A stretch of DNA of 64,000 bases from Larix kaempferi (GCA_027924585.1 BSBM01000870.1:3657001-3721000), one strand, 5' to 3'. Positions 45,601-56,968 are shown, numbered from the stretch's first letter. The notes: generated by a model not told the origin, from the sequence alone. Program-made: numbers and translations.

Positions 45601-46775
45601 GAGGTGGAGGTGGTAGAGATTGGGGGGAGGAGGAGGAGGACGGGGGAGCAGGGGCATGGGGCAATGGGGAGTGGGGGAGTGGGGGGGATGGGGAGCAGGA
45701 GAGGGGGGAGGAGGAAGGGGAGAGGGGGGGATCATGGTTGGTGGAGAGTGGGGAGGAGGAGTGGGTGATGGGAGGGGAGAAAAGGAGGAGGTGGAAAGGG
45801 GGAGGAGGAGGGGGAGGGAAGGGAGAGCGGGGTTGCTAGGAGGAGGAGCAGTGGGAGGAGGAGGAGAGGTGGGGGGAAAAGTGGGGGTGGTGGAGGGTGG
45901 GGAGGAGGAGTGGTAAATGGGAGGGGAGCAGAGGAGGATGTAGAGACAGGGATGAGGAGGAGGAGGAGTGGGGAAGGGGAGGAGGACAAGAGGGTTGCAG
46001 AAGGGGATGAGGGGGTAAGGATGGAGAGAGGTCAGGGGAAGCGAGAGGAGGAGGAGGAAGAGCGAGGGAGGAGTAAGAGCGATGTATGAGGGGAGGGGGG
46101 TGGGGAGGGAAGGGGGGAGGGAGAGGGGTGAGAAGGGGGGGGAGGGAGAGGGGTGGGAAGGGGATGGGATGGAGAGGGGGAGGTGTAGGAGGTGGAGGGG
46201 GAGGGGAGGGAGTGGGGGATGGGAGGAGGAGGAGGAGAGGGTGGGGAGGGAGAGGAGGTGAAGGATGAGGGAAGGGAGATGGAGAGGAGGGGGAGGGGGA
46301 GGGGGAGGGGGAGGGGGAGGAGGAGAAGGATATGAGGAGAAGGAGGAGGGGAGGGAGAGGGAGAGGAGGAGGAGGAGTGTGGGGGGAGAGGGAGGTGGGA
46401 GAAAGAGGAGGGAGAGGGTGAGGTGGAGGAAGTGGATGAGGGGGGGGTTAAGGGGGAGGAAAATTAGGGGTGATGGGATTGGGAGAGGAGGAGCAAGAGG
46501 ATTAAGGAGGGAGGAGAGGAGAGGTGGGAGGGATAGGAGGAGGTGGGAGGGATAGGTGGAGGAGGAGGAGGAGGAGGAGGAGGAAGAAAGGGAAGGGGAA
46601 GGTGAGCAGGAGGAGGGTGAGAGGGGGAGAGGTAGGAGGAAAGTGGGGGTTAAGGGGAGGGGAAGAGTGGGATGGGGAGGAGGAGAGTGGGAGGGTAGGG
46701 AGAAAAGGGGAGGATGGCGAGGGATGAGTGGAAGGGAAAGGAGGATGAGGAGGAAGGTAGGAGGAGAAGGAGATA
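42640..46775. repeat. 4-kb purine-strand (GGA/GGGGA) low-complexity array
   Basis: Almost every base on the plus strand is G or A, with GGAGG, GGGGAGG and GTGGGGGATGGGAGGGG phrases throughout. A higher-order period of about 300 bp is visible: the phrase GATGGGAGGGGAGTGG/CGG occurs near 43,459 and 43,766, and GACAGGGGGAGGGGAGGAAG near 43,310 and 43,614. The pyrimidine strand has few stop codons for purely compositional reasons, which creates false ORFs of up to 1,311 codons (Ser/Pro/Leu only). It is a repeat and not a gene. The sequence favours G-quadruplex and triplex structures. Confidence 0.92.
46287..46321 (+). repeat. (GGGGGA)n tract, G-quadruplex candidate
   Basis: Six consecutive GGGGGA units form a perfect short array inside the larger purine block. 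Confidence 0.8.
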
Positions 46776-46848
46776 CTAATTCACTTGTGTCTTCCATGTA
46801 TAGAATAACAACTTGTAAACTTCCTTACCAAGTACTTGTATCTTGAAA

Positions 46849-47515
46849 TTTGTGACAAGCGAGGGTGTGGGAACCTTGGCCGTCTCACCCTTGTCCAAAC
46901 ACAAATACAGGAGCAAATAGAACTAAATTTTGTTGCTCAGTTTGGTTTTTACTACCCCAATTGAAATTTTCCAAGTGTCCTTGACTAACATTCGGAAGCG
47001 AGTTGAAAGTCACCATAACCATATAACCAAGGTTCGAATTGACAAACAATCATGTTTTTGAAATCATGACATCGAGTTATCGCCAGGGACATCTCCCTCC
47101 AGTCACATCATGGACTGATAATTGTCTATAATGACTATTTTGACAACTAGGGTTTTTCTCATTAGCAAGCAATGCAATTTCTACATTATATGTTCCGATA
47201 TTTAAAGTTGTGCCAAGCGAGGCTATGGGAACCTTCTCCATATATCCCTTGACCAAACACACCTCTAGGAGTGAACATAACTCAATTATGTTGCTCAATT
47301 TGGTTTTTATGCCCTCAGTTGAAATTTTCCAAATGTCCTTCAATGACTTTGGAAAGCGAGTTGAAACTCACCATAACTGGATAAACGAGGCTAGGATGAA
47401 CAAACTGTCAGTTCTGTTAGAATCAAGGCATTGAGTTATCACTAGGGATACCCCACTCTAGTCACTTCATGGACCTATATTTTTCTATACTGATAGTTTT
47501 TGTAATTATAGTCTT
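46849..47515. repeat. two diverged tandem copies of a ~360-bp satellite-like unit
   Basis: Copy 1 (from about 46,849) and copy 2 (from about 47,210) share, in order, AAGCGAGG...TGGGAACCTT, a CCAAACAC phrase, TTGCTCA.TTTGGTTTTTA, TTGAAATTTTCCAA.TGTCCTT, AGCGAGTTGAAA.TCACCATAA and ATCGAGTTATCRC...GGGA. A third, partial copy is at 48,004-48,198. Small ORFs across them are not conserved between copies. Confidence 0.8.
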
Positions 47516-48003
47516 GCATTAGAGGAAATTTGGGTAAAAAATGGGCCTCCTAAGGAAAATAATAAAATAATAGTAGAGAGAGAGTAAAAAACTACTTTTT
47601 TGGATCGTATTTTCAACTTATCTCCTTGTAGGTTTACTTGAATTTCAAGTGGGAGGACTCTTTGGTTGTATAATTAAATTATGCATCCAATGAGTACCCA
47701 TGTTGTATACTTTTAACAACATCCACACCATGAAAATTTGAAAATACATTAAAAAACATGTTTCTAGGTTGGATGCATAATTTAATTATGCATCCAATGA
47801 GTCCTCCTGCTTGAAATTTGAGTAAACCTAAAAGGAGATAAGTTGAAAATACGACAAAAAAAAGTAGTTTTTATTTTCTCCCTCCAATTTTTTTAGGTGC
47901 TCCCTTTTTTAATTTTAAAGAATTTTGATTGGCTAATACATAATGACATGGAATTTGTATTATTTTTGGAAGGCCCATTTTAAATTGAAATTTCCTCTAA
48001 TGC
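47516..48003. mobile_element. MITE-like inverted-repeat element, 488 bp
   Basis: The ends are GCATTAGAGGAAATTT and its reverse complement. Inner arms also pair: TACTTTTTTGGATCGTATTTTC against GAAAATACGACAAAAAAAAGTA, and TTATGCATCCAATGAGT on both sides of the centre. It lies between satellite copies 2 and 3. The matching junction between copies 1 and 2 lacks it and serves as an empty site. No transposase is present, and the target duplication is unclear (about 3 bp). Confidence 0.75.
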
Positions 48004-48198
48004 TCATTAACGAGCAATGCAATTTTTGCATTATATGCTCGGATATTGAAAGTTGTGCCTTGAGTGAGGGTGTGGGAACCCTATCCATATTTCCCTTGAC
48101 CAAATACACCTACAAGAGGAATGAAATTCAATTCCATTGCTCAGTTCGATTTTTATGTCCCCTGTTGAAATTTTCCAAGTGTCCCTGGATGGCATTGG
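48004..48198. repeat. third, partial satellite-like unit
   Basis: This repeats the ~360-bp unit up to GAAATTTTCCAAGTGTCC and then runs directly into a G/A island at about 48,199. Confidence 0.75.
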
Positions 48199-48376
48199 GA
48201 AGGGGGGATGGAGGGTGGGGAGGAGGAGGAGTGGGTGATGGGAGGGGAGTGAAGGAGGAGGAAGAGAGTGGGAGGAGGATGAGTGGGAGTGGAGGGGGAG
48301 GGAGGAGGAGGAAGAGGGAGAGGGGGAGGAGGAGGAGGAGGGAGGAGGATGGGGAGGGATGAGGAGGAGTGGCGAT
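48199..48376. repeat. second purine (G/A) island
   Basis: The text GGATGGAGGGTGGGGAGGAGG followed by GGTGATGGGAGGGGAGTGAA matches the unit at about 43,250-43,316 in the large array. It starts within the satellite unit at the point where copies 1 and 2 read TTCGGAAGCGAG or TTGGAAAGCGAG. Confidence 0.8.
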
Positions 48377-49195
48377 TAGTTGTGCTTTTAGACAATGGCT
48401 TACCCCAATATCGAGGTGGTATGATAACCTAAACTAGTTGTTCCATATTTGGAATCCATTCTTCCATTTTCCCATGCCCTCCACATAACTATGGGCTATA
48501 CCTTCCCCCACAAATTTCTTCGGTTTGGGAATCCTTGGGAACCATGTAGTTGAGAGCGATTGACTGTGTGAGCGTATTATTTACAAATATTTGTTGTTGT
48601 CAAATCAATTTAAATGTCTGAGCTTAATTTAATGAATCTGGGTTATTAAAATGCACAGAACATCTGTACAAAATATCAAATAAAATGTACATTTTTGTGG
48701 CTCGATTTCCATGCCAGTTCCTTGCAAGGTCAGTCCACCTTTTCTATAAGCTCTCAAAGTAAAAAGATTTGGTTTTTCTGAGGTTTTTGTGGAAATAAAT
48801 TGATGGGTTTCTTACTTTCTCCTAAAAATGTGCCCAATAGTTTTCAAGGATTTCTCTGATGGATTCTAGTATGTGGATGTCAACAAATTAGAGCAACATT
48901 CCTAGGTTGTGTGCAGTTTCAAATTAGACCAGCAGAATTCTAGATAAGATACACATCCATGGTTTTGTGCGATTTCTTTGTCAAGATGATCTGAATGCTA
49001 AGGTGAAGTCAAAGAAATAGAACATGGCTCATTAGAGATCCCATAGATAAGAATGATGATAATTTTGTTGGTTCTTGCAACGATTTTGAATATGAAGTTT
49101 AGGAGTTGGTCCAGAACACCATTCGGTAATATGTGATGTAGAGGCCATTAATTTTGATTACTCCCACAAGTTCAATGATTTATTCTAAAATTGAG
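48377..49195. other. non-coding stretch
   Basis: I see no coding pattern or recognisable repeat here. Confidence 0.5.
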
Positions 49196-49909
49196 TGTGA
49201 AATATAACTCACAGTAGGATCTACTAGCTAAATATTACCTCACAATCAAGAAATTTGGATAAGTATGTAGACAAATAGTGCAAAAAGAATTATGGACACA
49301 CAAATGATAAAAATCAGTCACAAATGATCAAAAAGAAGGTTTATAATAATTTTCCAATCCAGAAATGAGTTGTGAACACCCTTATATAACATTTGGGAGA
49401 ATTTGTTTTCCTTTGGAGGCATCTACATGTGGCTAGCTTACATTGGACCTCAATCCCCCTAGGTTTACCAATAGGCTCCCAAATCACCTCAAACAACTAT
49501 TAATTGCCAATATTAACATTGGGTAGGCATGGGAAGGAATTAATGATGGTCACACATGTGGTGGTGAGGATTTGGTGGAGTGTAGGTGGCCAAGGATAAG
49601 CCAAAACAGCCAAAAGGGGCCAAAATGTCCACATACAATGCACAAGCGCCTCAAGTCAAATGTAGATCCTTAAAACAGGGGATAAAGACACCTTTTCTCT
49701 ATTAGTGGCAATAAATGATGGAGGTGACCATAAATAAGGGTGCCTAACAACCAATTTGACTAGATTTTGGCCCATAAGTGGTGGATTTGGCCATAAATGC
49801 CCAACTAACTTCTAACAACCTTGGATTATCATCATTAACCTTATTTTGGACCATTTAATCATCAAATTAATGTATGGCTAAGGTCCTAAGGTGTAATAAT
49901 GTTCTAACA
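49196..49909 (-). repeat. 3' LTR of the outer copia element
   Basis: This 714-bp LTR has TG...CA ends (minus strand TGTTAGAAC...ATTTCACA). A purine-rich AAGGAGGCG sits just inside on the minus strand as the likely PPT. Confidence 0.75.
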
Positions 49910-50790
49910 CGCCTCCTTAATCTAGACTTATGTAGCCAATAACAAAAAATGAGGCCTTGGCAACTAAGGGTCAAGTCACCTCTTAAAACAATAATATTTA
50001 TTAGTCCATGTAACCAAGGTAAGGAGAAAAACCACATGGGAAATAAAACCTCCCCTCTAAAATGGACATGAAACAAATATGGAAAATGTACCAGTCTTCA
50101 CCATGCATCACTCACCCCAAGGAGTGATCTAAGGTAACTGAAGGTCTTCTCAGTGAAACTCTTGGTGAAGATATCAAAAGTTTGCTCAGCAGATGGGAAA
50201 TACTGCAAGAAAATAATTTGACCATGCACCAAACCTCGAATGTAGTGCATGTGGATCTATATGTGCGTGTTCCTCTGCCTCTATACTAGATAAGTGTAGA
50301 TCTTGATTTCACTTTGATTATCACACCAAATGAATGTGGGTGAATCAAATGCAAATCCAAAATATCCAAGAATGCCTTGCGACCACACACATTGTGCAAC
50401 TGCAGTCACTACTCCCCTATATTCAGCCTCAACTGAATATAAGGAAATAGTGTGCTTCTTCTTGCTAGACCATCAAATGGGACCATGTGTAAGCATAAAC
50501 ACATAACCAAAAGTAAACTTCCAATCAGTTCAATCATCATCCTAATCTTAATCAATAAAATCAACTAGTTCAAGTGATGAACTAGCTGCATAGTGTATCC
50601 CAAACTACTTGGTTCCTTGTACATAATGCAAGATAATTTTAGAAGAATTCTAATAGACCTCATGATTCTCTTCCATGTGTCCTGCAATAGATCCTACAAC
50701 ATAAGCCAAATCTGGTGGAGAGTGTGTGAGATACAACAAGCTCCCAACTAGTTGTCTATACAGTGAATTGTCAACCAATGGTGAGGAACC
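49910..50790 (-). pseudogene. outer copia RNase H region
   Basis: Translation of the minus strand gives LVGSLLYLTHSPPDLAYVVG, then KKKHTISLYSVEAEYRGVV and CVWSQGILG, the copia RNase H signatures. These are interrupted by stops, the first being a TAG right after LKLSD at about 50,791. Confidence 0.75.
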
Positions 50791-51196
50791 CTAATCACTT
50801 AGCTTTAGTCCTGAAAGGAATGGGAACTTAGCAGCCTTACATTCAGCCATTTTTAACTTATGTAGAAAATCTAAAGCATACTTTGACCGTGTAACTGTGA
50901 TCCCTTCATCATATTGAAGAATATCCAAGCCAAGAAATTGTCTCAACAATCCTAGATCTGACATGGAGAATGCACTGTGTAATGCAACTTTAACTAAGCC
51001 AAGTTCTTTGATGCAACAACCAGTGATCAAAAGATCATCAACATACAACAAAAAAATCAAAATGGATTCACTAACATACTGCATGTAAACATTTGGATTA
51101 GATTTGCATCTCTCAAAACCTTGTGATAGCAGAAAATTGTCCATCTTGGCATACCAAGCTCTAGGAGCTTGCTTGATACCATAGAGGGACTTCTTC
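50791..51196 (-). pseudogene. outer copia reverse transcriptase, C-terminal part
   Basis: It begins at KSLYGIKQAPRAW (51,190-51,150) and continues with DNFLLSQGFERCKSNPNVY, the catalytic LLYVDDLLITG and MSDLGLLRQFLGLDILQ. It joins the N-terminal part at 57,557 once the nested element is removed. Confidence 0.88.
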
Positions 51197-51786
51197 TGTT
51201 AATGTTATTGTAACTGTGGAATATATTCACTTGTATTTTATATTGTATTTATTATTGTATTTTATTTGTACCTTCGATGGAGATGTTTATTCCTCCGGTC
51301 GGAGAAGTCATTATTGTATTTGGGTCATGTAAAGTCATTGAGGTAAATCCTCCCATGTAAGTTGGGGCATTAGTTCCCCTAGAGTCATTTGTATTTGGGT
51401 TTTTAAGTCCCCTAGAGGAGTTATCCCAGTCAACTTTAGTTGAGGTCGACTTGTTAAGTGGAAAAAGTAAAGTGAAAGGTCAAGTATAAATAGAGAGCTA
51501 GGATATCTATTTATTCATTCACTCACACCCACTCAATTCGCATTAGTGAGATAGAGAATAAGTTCGCACAAGTGGAGAAGAGAGAAGCTACTGAAGACCA
51601 TCTCTATTTTGGGTTTTACTTTTGTGACATTGTATTGGTGATCATTCTATCTCTGAGGAAGTTGTGGGGTTTTCTCCTTTATGGTTTCCACGAGGAAAAT
51701 ATTTGTGTCTCTTGTGTCTCTTGTGTTTATGTTGTTCTTGTTATTATCTCAGTAAGATCCTAGATAAAATTTGCGAAAAACTAGCA
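51197..51786 (+). repeat. 5' LTR of the nested copia element
   Basis: This 590-bp LTR contains the TATA box TATAAATAG at 51,485-51,493 and an inverted motif CTCCGGTCGGAG near 51,293. Confidence 0.92.
51485..51493 (+). promoter_or_regulatory. TATA box of the nested copia 5' LTR
   Basis: TATAAATAG is conserved in the 3' LTR at 57,257-57,265 and lies about 300 bases from the LTR end. Confidence 0.65.
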
Positions 51787-51798
51787 TGGTATCAGAGC
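51787..51798 (+). other. primer-binding site (initiator-Met tRNA)
   Basis: TGGTATCAGAGC directly follows the 5' LTR. Confidence 0.92.
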
Positions 51799-52548
51799 TA
51801 ACCTGAGAAGAAGACACTATGCAGCTGCAAAAGCTAGGGCTTCTTAATTTTTGGACTTCTCTCCATAGATCATTAAAAAAAGAGGCTAGGATAACTCACC
51901 TTAGAAGGGCGCATATTTCTGTCGAAGCAGAAGTTGATTCTGAGCATTTCCATTTTTTGGCCTCTTAGTGCTACGGGAAATTAGGGCTTTTCACAAAAGT
52001 GGAATTTTGGAATGCAATCATCCTAGGGAGGTGCTCCTCATCAAAATATAAATTTAGAGACCAATATCAAATTTTTTGGTTGGGTAAAACTCCCAAAAAG
52101 TAAAACCCTAATTTGACTTTGGACCACAAAACCAGAAAAAGCCAGAAACTACAGATCCAAAATTCGCAAGTCAATTTTCAAGGGTGAATTTTTGGAATCT
52201 TCAGAAACCAAGTGTACCAACATACTCACCTCATCCAAGTGCATGTTCCTGTGAAAACATACTTCAATTCCGAGAATTTTCATTTTTCGGCCCGTCACTA
52301 CTGCCGGAGGAAAACTAGGCCATTAGATATTTTGGGTTTTTGTTCACTGATTTAGGGAAGTGAGTACATTGGACAACTCTCCTTACGGAGGCACATCTAT
52401 CTATCCAATCAGAAGTTCCAAATTCCAACTTTGGAAAATTAGGGTTTCTCTGACAAACATTAAGTCAACCAGCTCCAGATCCAGCCCAAGCATCTCAAAT
52501 TGGTAATATCTAAATCTTTTGTATTTCCATTTGAGGTTCTCATTAAAG

Positions 52549-53376
52549 ATGTCTCACCACAGCAAGCTTGAGGATAAGCTTGAAGGGGCTGATAAATTCC
52601 GAGCATGGAAGTATAGGATTACATTAGTTCTTGAAGAGAATGAATTGGAAACACATGTAAATGAAGAGGTTCCAGTTCTAGAGGGAGATGAGGCCAAAGC
52701 TCTACACAAGAATAACTTGGTCAAGGCCAAGAGGATAATTTATGATTCTATTAAGGATCACCTCATCCCACACGTTTCATCCTTGAATACACCTAAAGAG
52801 ATGTTTGATTCCTTGACCAAGTTATTTGAAGGAAATAACATAAATCAGAAGATGACCTTGTAGAACCAGTTGAAGAATGTGAAGATATAAAATGCAGAGA
52901 CCATCCAGTATTACTTTACAAGGGTCTCTCAAATAAAGGAGCAACTTGAAGAGGTGGAGGAAAATGTAGAGAATGGAGAAATTGTGATGACCACCTTGAA
53001 TGATCTCCCTAGATCATGGGATTCCTTCATTCAAGGAATTTGTGCTAGAAAGAAGTTAATCACATTCAGTAGGCTATGGGAGGAATGCTCACAAGAAGAA
53101 GCTCGACTTGTAGCTAGAGAAGAGAATATGGGTAATGAATACCAGGCTCTCACAACACACACCAAGAATAATAACACCAAGAGGGATCATCCTCATCAAA
53201 AGAAGGAAAGACACCACCACCATAACCAAAGAGGGAACTTCAAGAGAGATCTATCTCAGATTCAATGCTATACTTGCGATGAGAGGGGACACTACTCCAA
53301 AGATTGTCCCAAGAACAAAGGTAGCTCCCACAAGAAGAAGAGAAAGAAGAAAAGACATCATGCTCACATTGCATAG
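52549..53376 (+). pseudogene. nested copia gag
   Basis: The ATG at 52,549 starts MSHHSKLEDKLEGADKFRAW, the usual copia Gag opening. The middle has NTPKEMFDSLTKLFEGNN, and the end has a perfect CCHC zinc knuckle, CYTCDERGHYSKDC (about 53,268-53,309), followed by a Lys-rich tail. All parts are in one frame. It is interrupted by TAG at 52,861 and TAA at about 52,888, both explicable as C-to-T changes of Gln codons. Confidence 0.88.
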
Positions 53377-53875
53377 GATGATGAACCTCCAAGAAAGAGA
53401 ACTAGAGTAGACAGTGAATATTCTTCAAGTGATGAAGAGTATGTTCTAATTTCATCTCTCACACACTATTACACATGGGAGCAATGATTGGCTTGTAGAT
53501 AGTGGGGCTTCGAAGCATATGACATGATTTAAAGAATCCTCTGTGAACCTATCTAAACATGATTCACCTCACAAGGTGAGACTTGGGGATGACTACCAGT
53601 ATCCCATAAAAGGAAGTGGAGAAGCTTCTTACAAGCTAGACTCTGCCAAGTCTTTGAAGATGAAGGATGTCCTATATGTTCCAAGACTCAAGAAGAACCT
53701 TATCTCCATATTGGAATTGGATGAAAAAGGTATGAGGATTGCATTTTTTGATGGAAAAGTAATAAATTCGGAAAAGGGAAAGAATATAGACGATGCAGTT
53801 GTGATTGGAGAGCAAGAGGGAGGTTTGTACAAATTGAAGGGAACCATCTACAAGGATTCATTCAGAAAAAGCTAG
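53377..53875 (+). pseudogene. nested copia protease and start of the integrase leader
   Basis: The active-site string NDWLVDSGASKHMT is at about 53,483-53,524, followed by a TGA. It continues as KVRLGDDYQYPIKGSG, LKMKDVLYVPRLKKNLISIL and GGLYKLKG. It is one frame off gag, so an indel lies near 53,480. Confidence 0.82.
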
Positions 53876-54540
53876 AGATGAATTTTGTATTACATAAAAT
53901 AAGTAGGAGAAGCTCCTACAAATTTGGTCTCTGGAAAACAAATAAGATCAATGATCTATGGAAGAACCTCTCATCCATTTTCAACATTGGTTAAGGAAGC
54001 AAAGATCAAGAGGGATCACAGTCCAGTAGTTACTGCAAGGAAGCAAAGATTGAGAGGGAGTCCACCCAACAACCAAAAAAAGATAATTATTTGAATTCTT
54101 GTATATCTGATTATTTAAGATTGTTCAATGGTGTACATACTTATGTTCCTATATTTAGGCTATGTATTATGCATATTAGGATATTTTCATTAATGAACAA
54201 TATACTACTAATATGCATGTTATGGGTATGTGGCCTATGGTACTGTACAACATTCCATTTCTACTTATCTAGAATAAAACCTTTTTGCTGACATGTTGAG
54301 AGTAGTGCACACTCTTAACAATGTTCTGGTAGAGATGGAAGGCATCTAGAAAGTTACAAGATATGGATGAATGTTGTATTGAAGCATTGGCTAAGATATT
54401 CTCATGACTATATGACCTATGTATTTATGCGTAAGAATTTGTTCTGAAAACTATGAGATGTTTCTAATCATGCAATTGAACTTGTCTTGTAGGAAAGATC
54501 GTGTACTACAAGAGAGACTTGTTTCTAAGAACAGGTGATG
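53876..54540 (+). other. integrase-deletion junction of the nested copia element
   Basis: Integrase should follow here, but no HHCC module or DDE core is visible. The stretch is AT-rich with short chance ORFs. The element therefore lost its integrase by deletion or replacement. Confidence 0.65.
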
Positions 54541-55290
54541 ATGAGTCAGCTATAACATTCAAGAATATTGATCAAGTCAAGAGGAAGAAACTGAAGAACC
54601 TTCCAACTATGAGGAAGTGAAAGAGAAGAAAGAAAGGAATGATGCCATGATCGAGGAGTATTAGTTGATCATGTGATGTCTGGGATGTAGTTCTGAGACT
54701 AGAAGGGAAATTTATTGTGACTTCCAAGTGGATATACAAGATCAAGCATGTTGAAGATGGAAGGATAGAAAAACACAAGGCAAGGTTTGTGGCATGTGGC
54801 TTATCCCTAAAGGAAGGCATAGATTATGAGGAGATATTTGCACCTGTATCTAGATACACTTCCATCAGAACAATACTCACATTGGCTACAGTGATGAAGT
54901 GGAAGGTACACCAGATGGATGTTAAGACAACATGCTTGAATGGTGTAGTTGAGGAGGAAGTGTATGTGGAGAAGCCGCTCGGATTTGAGACACATGATAG
55001 GTAGAATCATGTGTGCAAATTGAAGAAGACCTTGTACGGATTAAAACAAGCACCCAGGATGTGGTATGACAGGATGGATAGTTTCCTGATGAGCTTGGGA
55101 TTTACCAAGAGTAAAGCAGATTCCAACCTTTACTACAAGGTTGAAGTGGGAAATCCAATGATACTTATACTCTATGTAGATGACCTATTTGTAACAGGAG
55201 AGGATGGGATCATTACAAACACAAAGAGGAAGCTTGATGCCGAATTTGAGATGAAGGACTTGGGCATGAGCATTATTTTCTAGGCATGGA
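54541..55290 (+). pseudogene. nested copia reverse transcriptase
   Basis: The order is SKWIYKIKHVEDGRIEKHKA, RFVACGLSLKEGIDYEEIFA, VHQMDVKTTCLNGVVEEEVY, KKTLYGLKQAPRMWYDRMDS and the catalytic LILYVDDLFVTG (about 55,165-55,200). Two stops interrupt the frame. Confidence 0.9.
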
Positions 55291-56090
55291 AATGTGGCAG
55301 AGCATGGATGGAATATTCCTTGGACAAGGAAATTATGCAATGGATATCCTGAAGAAGTTCAGAATGATGGATTGCAAGGCCATGGCCACACCTATGGAAT
55401 AGAACCTGGATCTATTGAGTGATGCTCCATCAGAGTCAGTTGATGCCACAATGTATCGTCATATGATTGGATCTTTGATGTATCTGACAAATACGAGACC
55501 AGGTATTTGCTTTGCTATGAACACATTGAGCCAGTTCTCGACGGATCTGAGACATGTTCACTTGATTGCTGTAAATAATATCTTGAGGTACCTGAAGGGT
55601 ACAGTTGATTATGGGCTCAAGTATGACATGAATCAGAATATTAACCTAGAGGGTTATGTTGATTCGGATTGGGAAGGAAATGTCGCAGATAGGAAGAGAA
55701 CTTCAGGGTGTTGTTTCAATATGGGATTAGGTGTAATCTCTTGGTTTAGAAGGAAGCAGTCCTGCGTGGCATTGAGTACATCCAAACAAGAGTATGTCGT
55801 AACTTGTTCGGCTAGTTGTGAGGCAATATAGCTAGGGAAGCTATTGTTTGATTTATTTGATCTCCAATTGGATGCGACTTGTTCATTTTATGACAACCAG
55901 AGTCGTGTGAAGTTGTCCGAGAACCCAGTGTTCCACGAAAAGTCGAAGCACATCGAGATCAAGTATCACTATATCAGGGATATGGTGTAGACAGGAGCAA
56001 TGAAGCTCCAATATGTTGCGACGAACGAGCAGATAGACGATGTGTTGACCAAGCCTCTATCTAGAGTGAAGTTTGAGTACTTCAGAGAGA
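55291..56090 (+). pseudogene. nested copia RNase H region
   Basis: It contains MYRHMIGSLMYLTNTRPGIC, NNILRYLKGTVDYGLKYD, GYVDSDWEGNVADRKRTSG and WFRRKQSCVALSTSKQEYVV with catalytic Asp and Glu in place. The downstream HIEIKYHYIRDMV and DDVLTKPLSRVKF phrases are also present after a stop at about 55,829. Confidence 0.88.
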
Positions 56091-56160
56091 ATCTTGGTGT
56101 ACTTCACATTGAGGTTCCTTCCAAGGGGAAGTGATGAGTCCGGAAGACGCAGATGCGCAT

Positions 56161-56603
56161 GATCCATTCTCACATGGTGGTAGGTGTTTCCTCACATGGT
56201 GAAGATGTAAGGGCTGGAGCCATTCTCACATGGTGTTAGGTGTGTCCTCCCATGGTGTAGATGTAAGGGTTGGGGCCATTCCGATATGGTTGAGGTTTGT
56301 CTTCCCATGGTTGTTGATGTAAGTGTCGGGGCCATTCCGACAAGTTTGAGGTGTGTCTTTCCATGGTCGTTGATATAAGTGCCGATCCATTCCAGCATGG
56401 TTGAAATTTGTCTTCCCATGGCTGTTGATGTAAGTGTTAATCCATTCCATCATGGTTGAGGTTTGTCTTCCCATGGCTATTGATGTAAGTGATGTGCCTT
56501 TCTGACATGGTTGTAGGTTTGTCTTCCCATGGACGTTATGTAAGTACTGAGCCTTTCTCGAATGGTTGTAGGTTCATCTTCCCATGTCAGGTGATGTAAT
56601 TGT
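56161..56603 (+). repeat. eight tandem copies of a ~56-bp unit in the copia 3' region
   Basis: Each unit reads approximately CCATTCCGACATGGTTGAGG, then TTTGTCTTCCCATGG, then TTGTTGATGTAAGTG. Unit lengths are 55-58 bp. The array lies between the end of RNase H and the PPT. Inverted ORFs across it are periodic artefacts. Confidence 0.88.
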
Positions 56604-56956
56604 AGTGTGATGTGCATCTGGGCTGTGCTCCGTGTGATGATGAGGTGATAGTAGGAGACACAGGTTTTTGCAGAGGCAATGTAATAAGTCCTAGGATGTA
56701 CCTACTTGATGGCTCGCTCACAAAGATGATGAAGAACTACATAATGGATGGGCCTACATCTAGCATGAAAAAGGTCTATCTCTATAGAACTTACTATGAC
56801 GAGTAGAACTGAGAGATAGCACCAATCGATGATCGATATGATGAGGATTGCAACAACAGTGATGATGATGATCCAGTGTTGATGATGGTGTTCCATCATT
56901 GTTGATCCAACGAAGAAGACTTGTGTTTATGACTGTTTCAAGAGAATACCTTCCTA

Positions 56957-56968
56957 TTTAAGAGGGAG
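56957..56968 (+). other. polypurine tract of the nested copia element
   Basis: TTTAAGAGGGAG lies directly before the 3' LTR. Confidence 0.8.

Noticed and set aside
42515-46797. Very long minus-strand ORFs (up to 1,311 codons) and many plus-strand ORFs in the G/A array
   Set aside because: The pyrimidine strand of a G/A array seldom produces TAA, TAG or TGA. The predicted proteins are only Ser/Pro/Leu/Thr, and several overlapping frames are open at once.
56131-56152. GTGATGAGTCCGGAAGACGCAG, resembling a hammerhead ribozyme core
   Set aside because: The essential CUGAUGA begins with G instead of C and the GAAA box reads GCAG, with no matching stem I or III. It is probably a chance likeness.
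56161-56603. CRISPR-like array
   Set aside because: The units are contiguous 55-58-bp tandem repeats with no unique spacers, inside a plant copia element.
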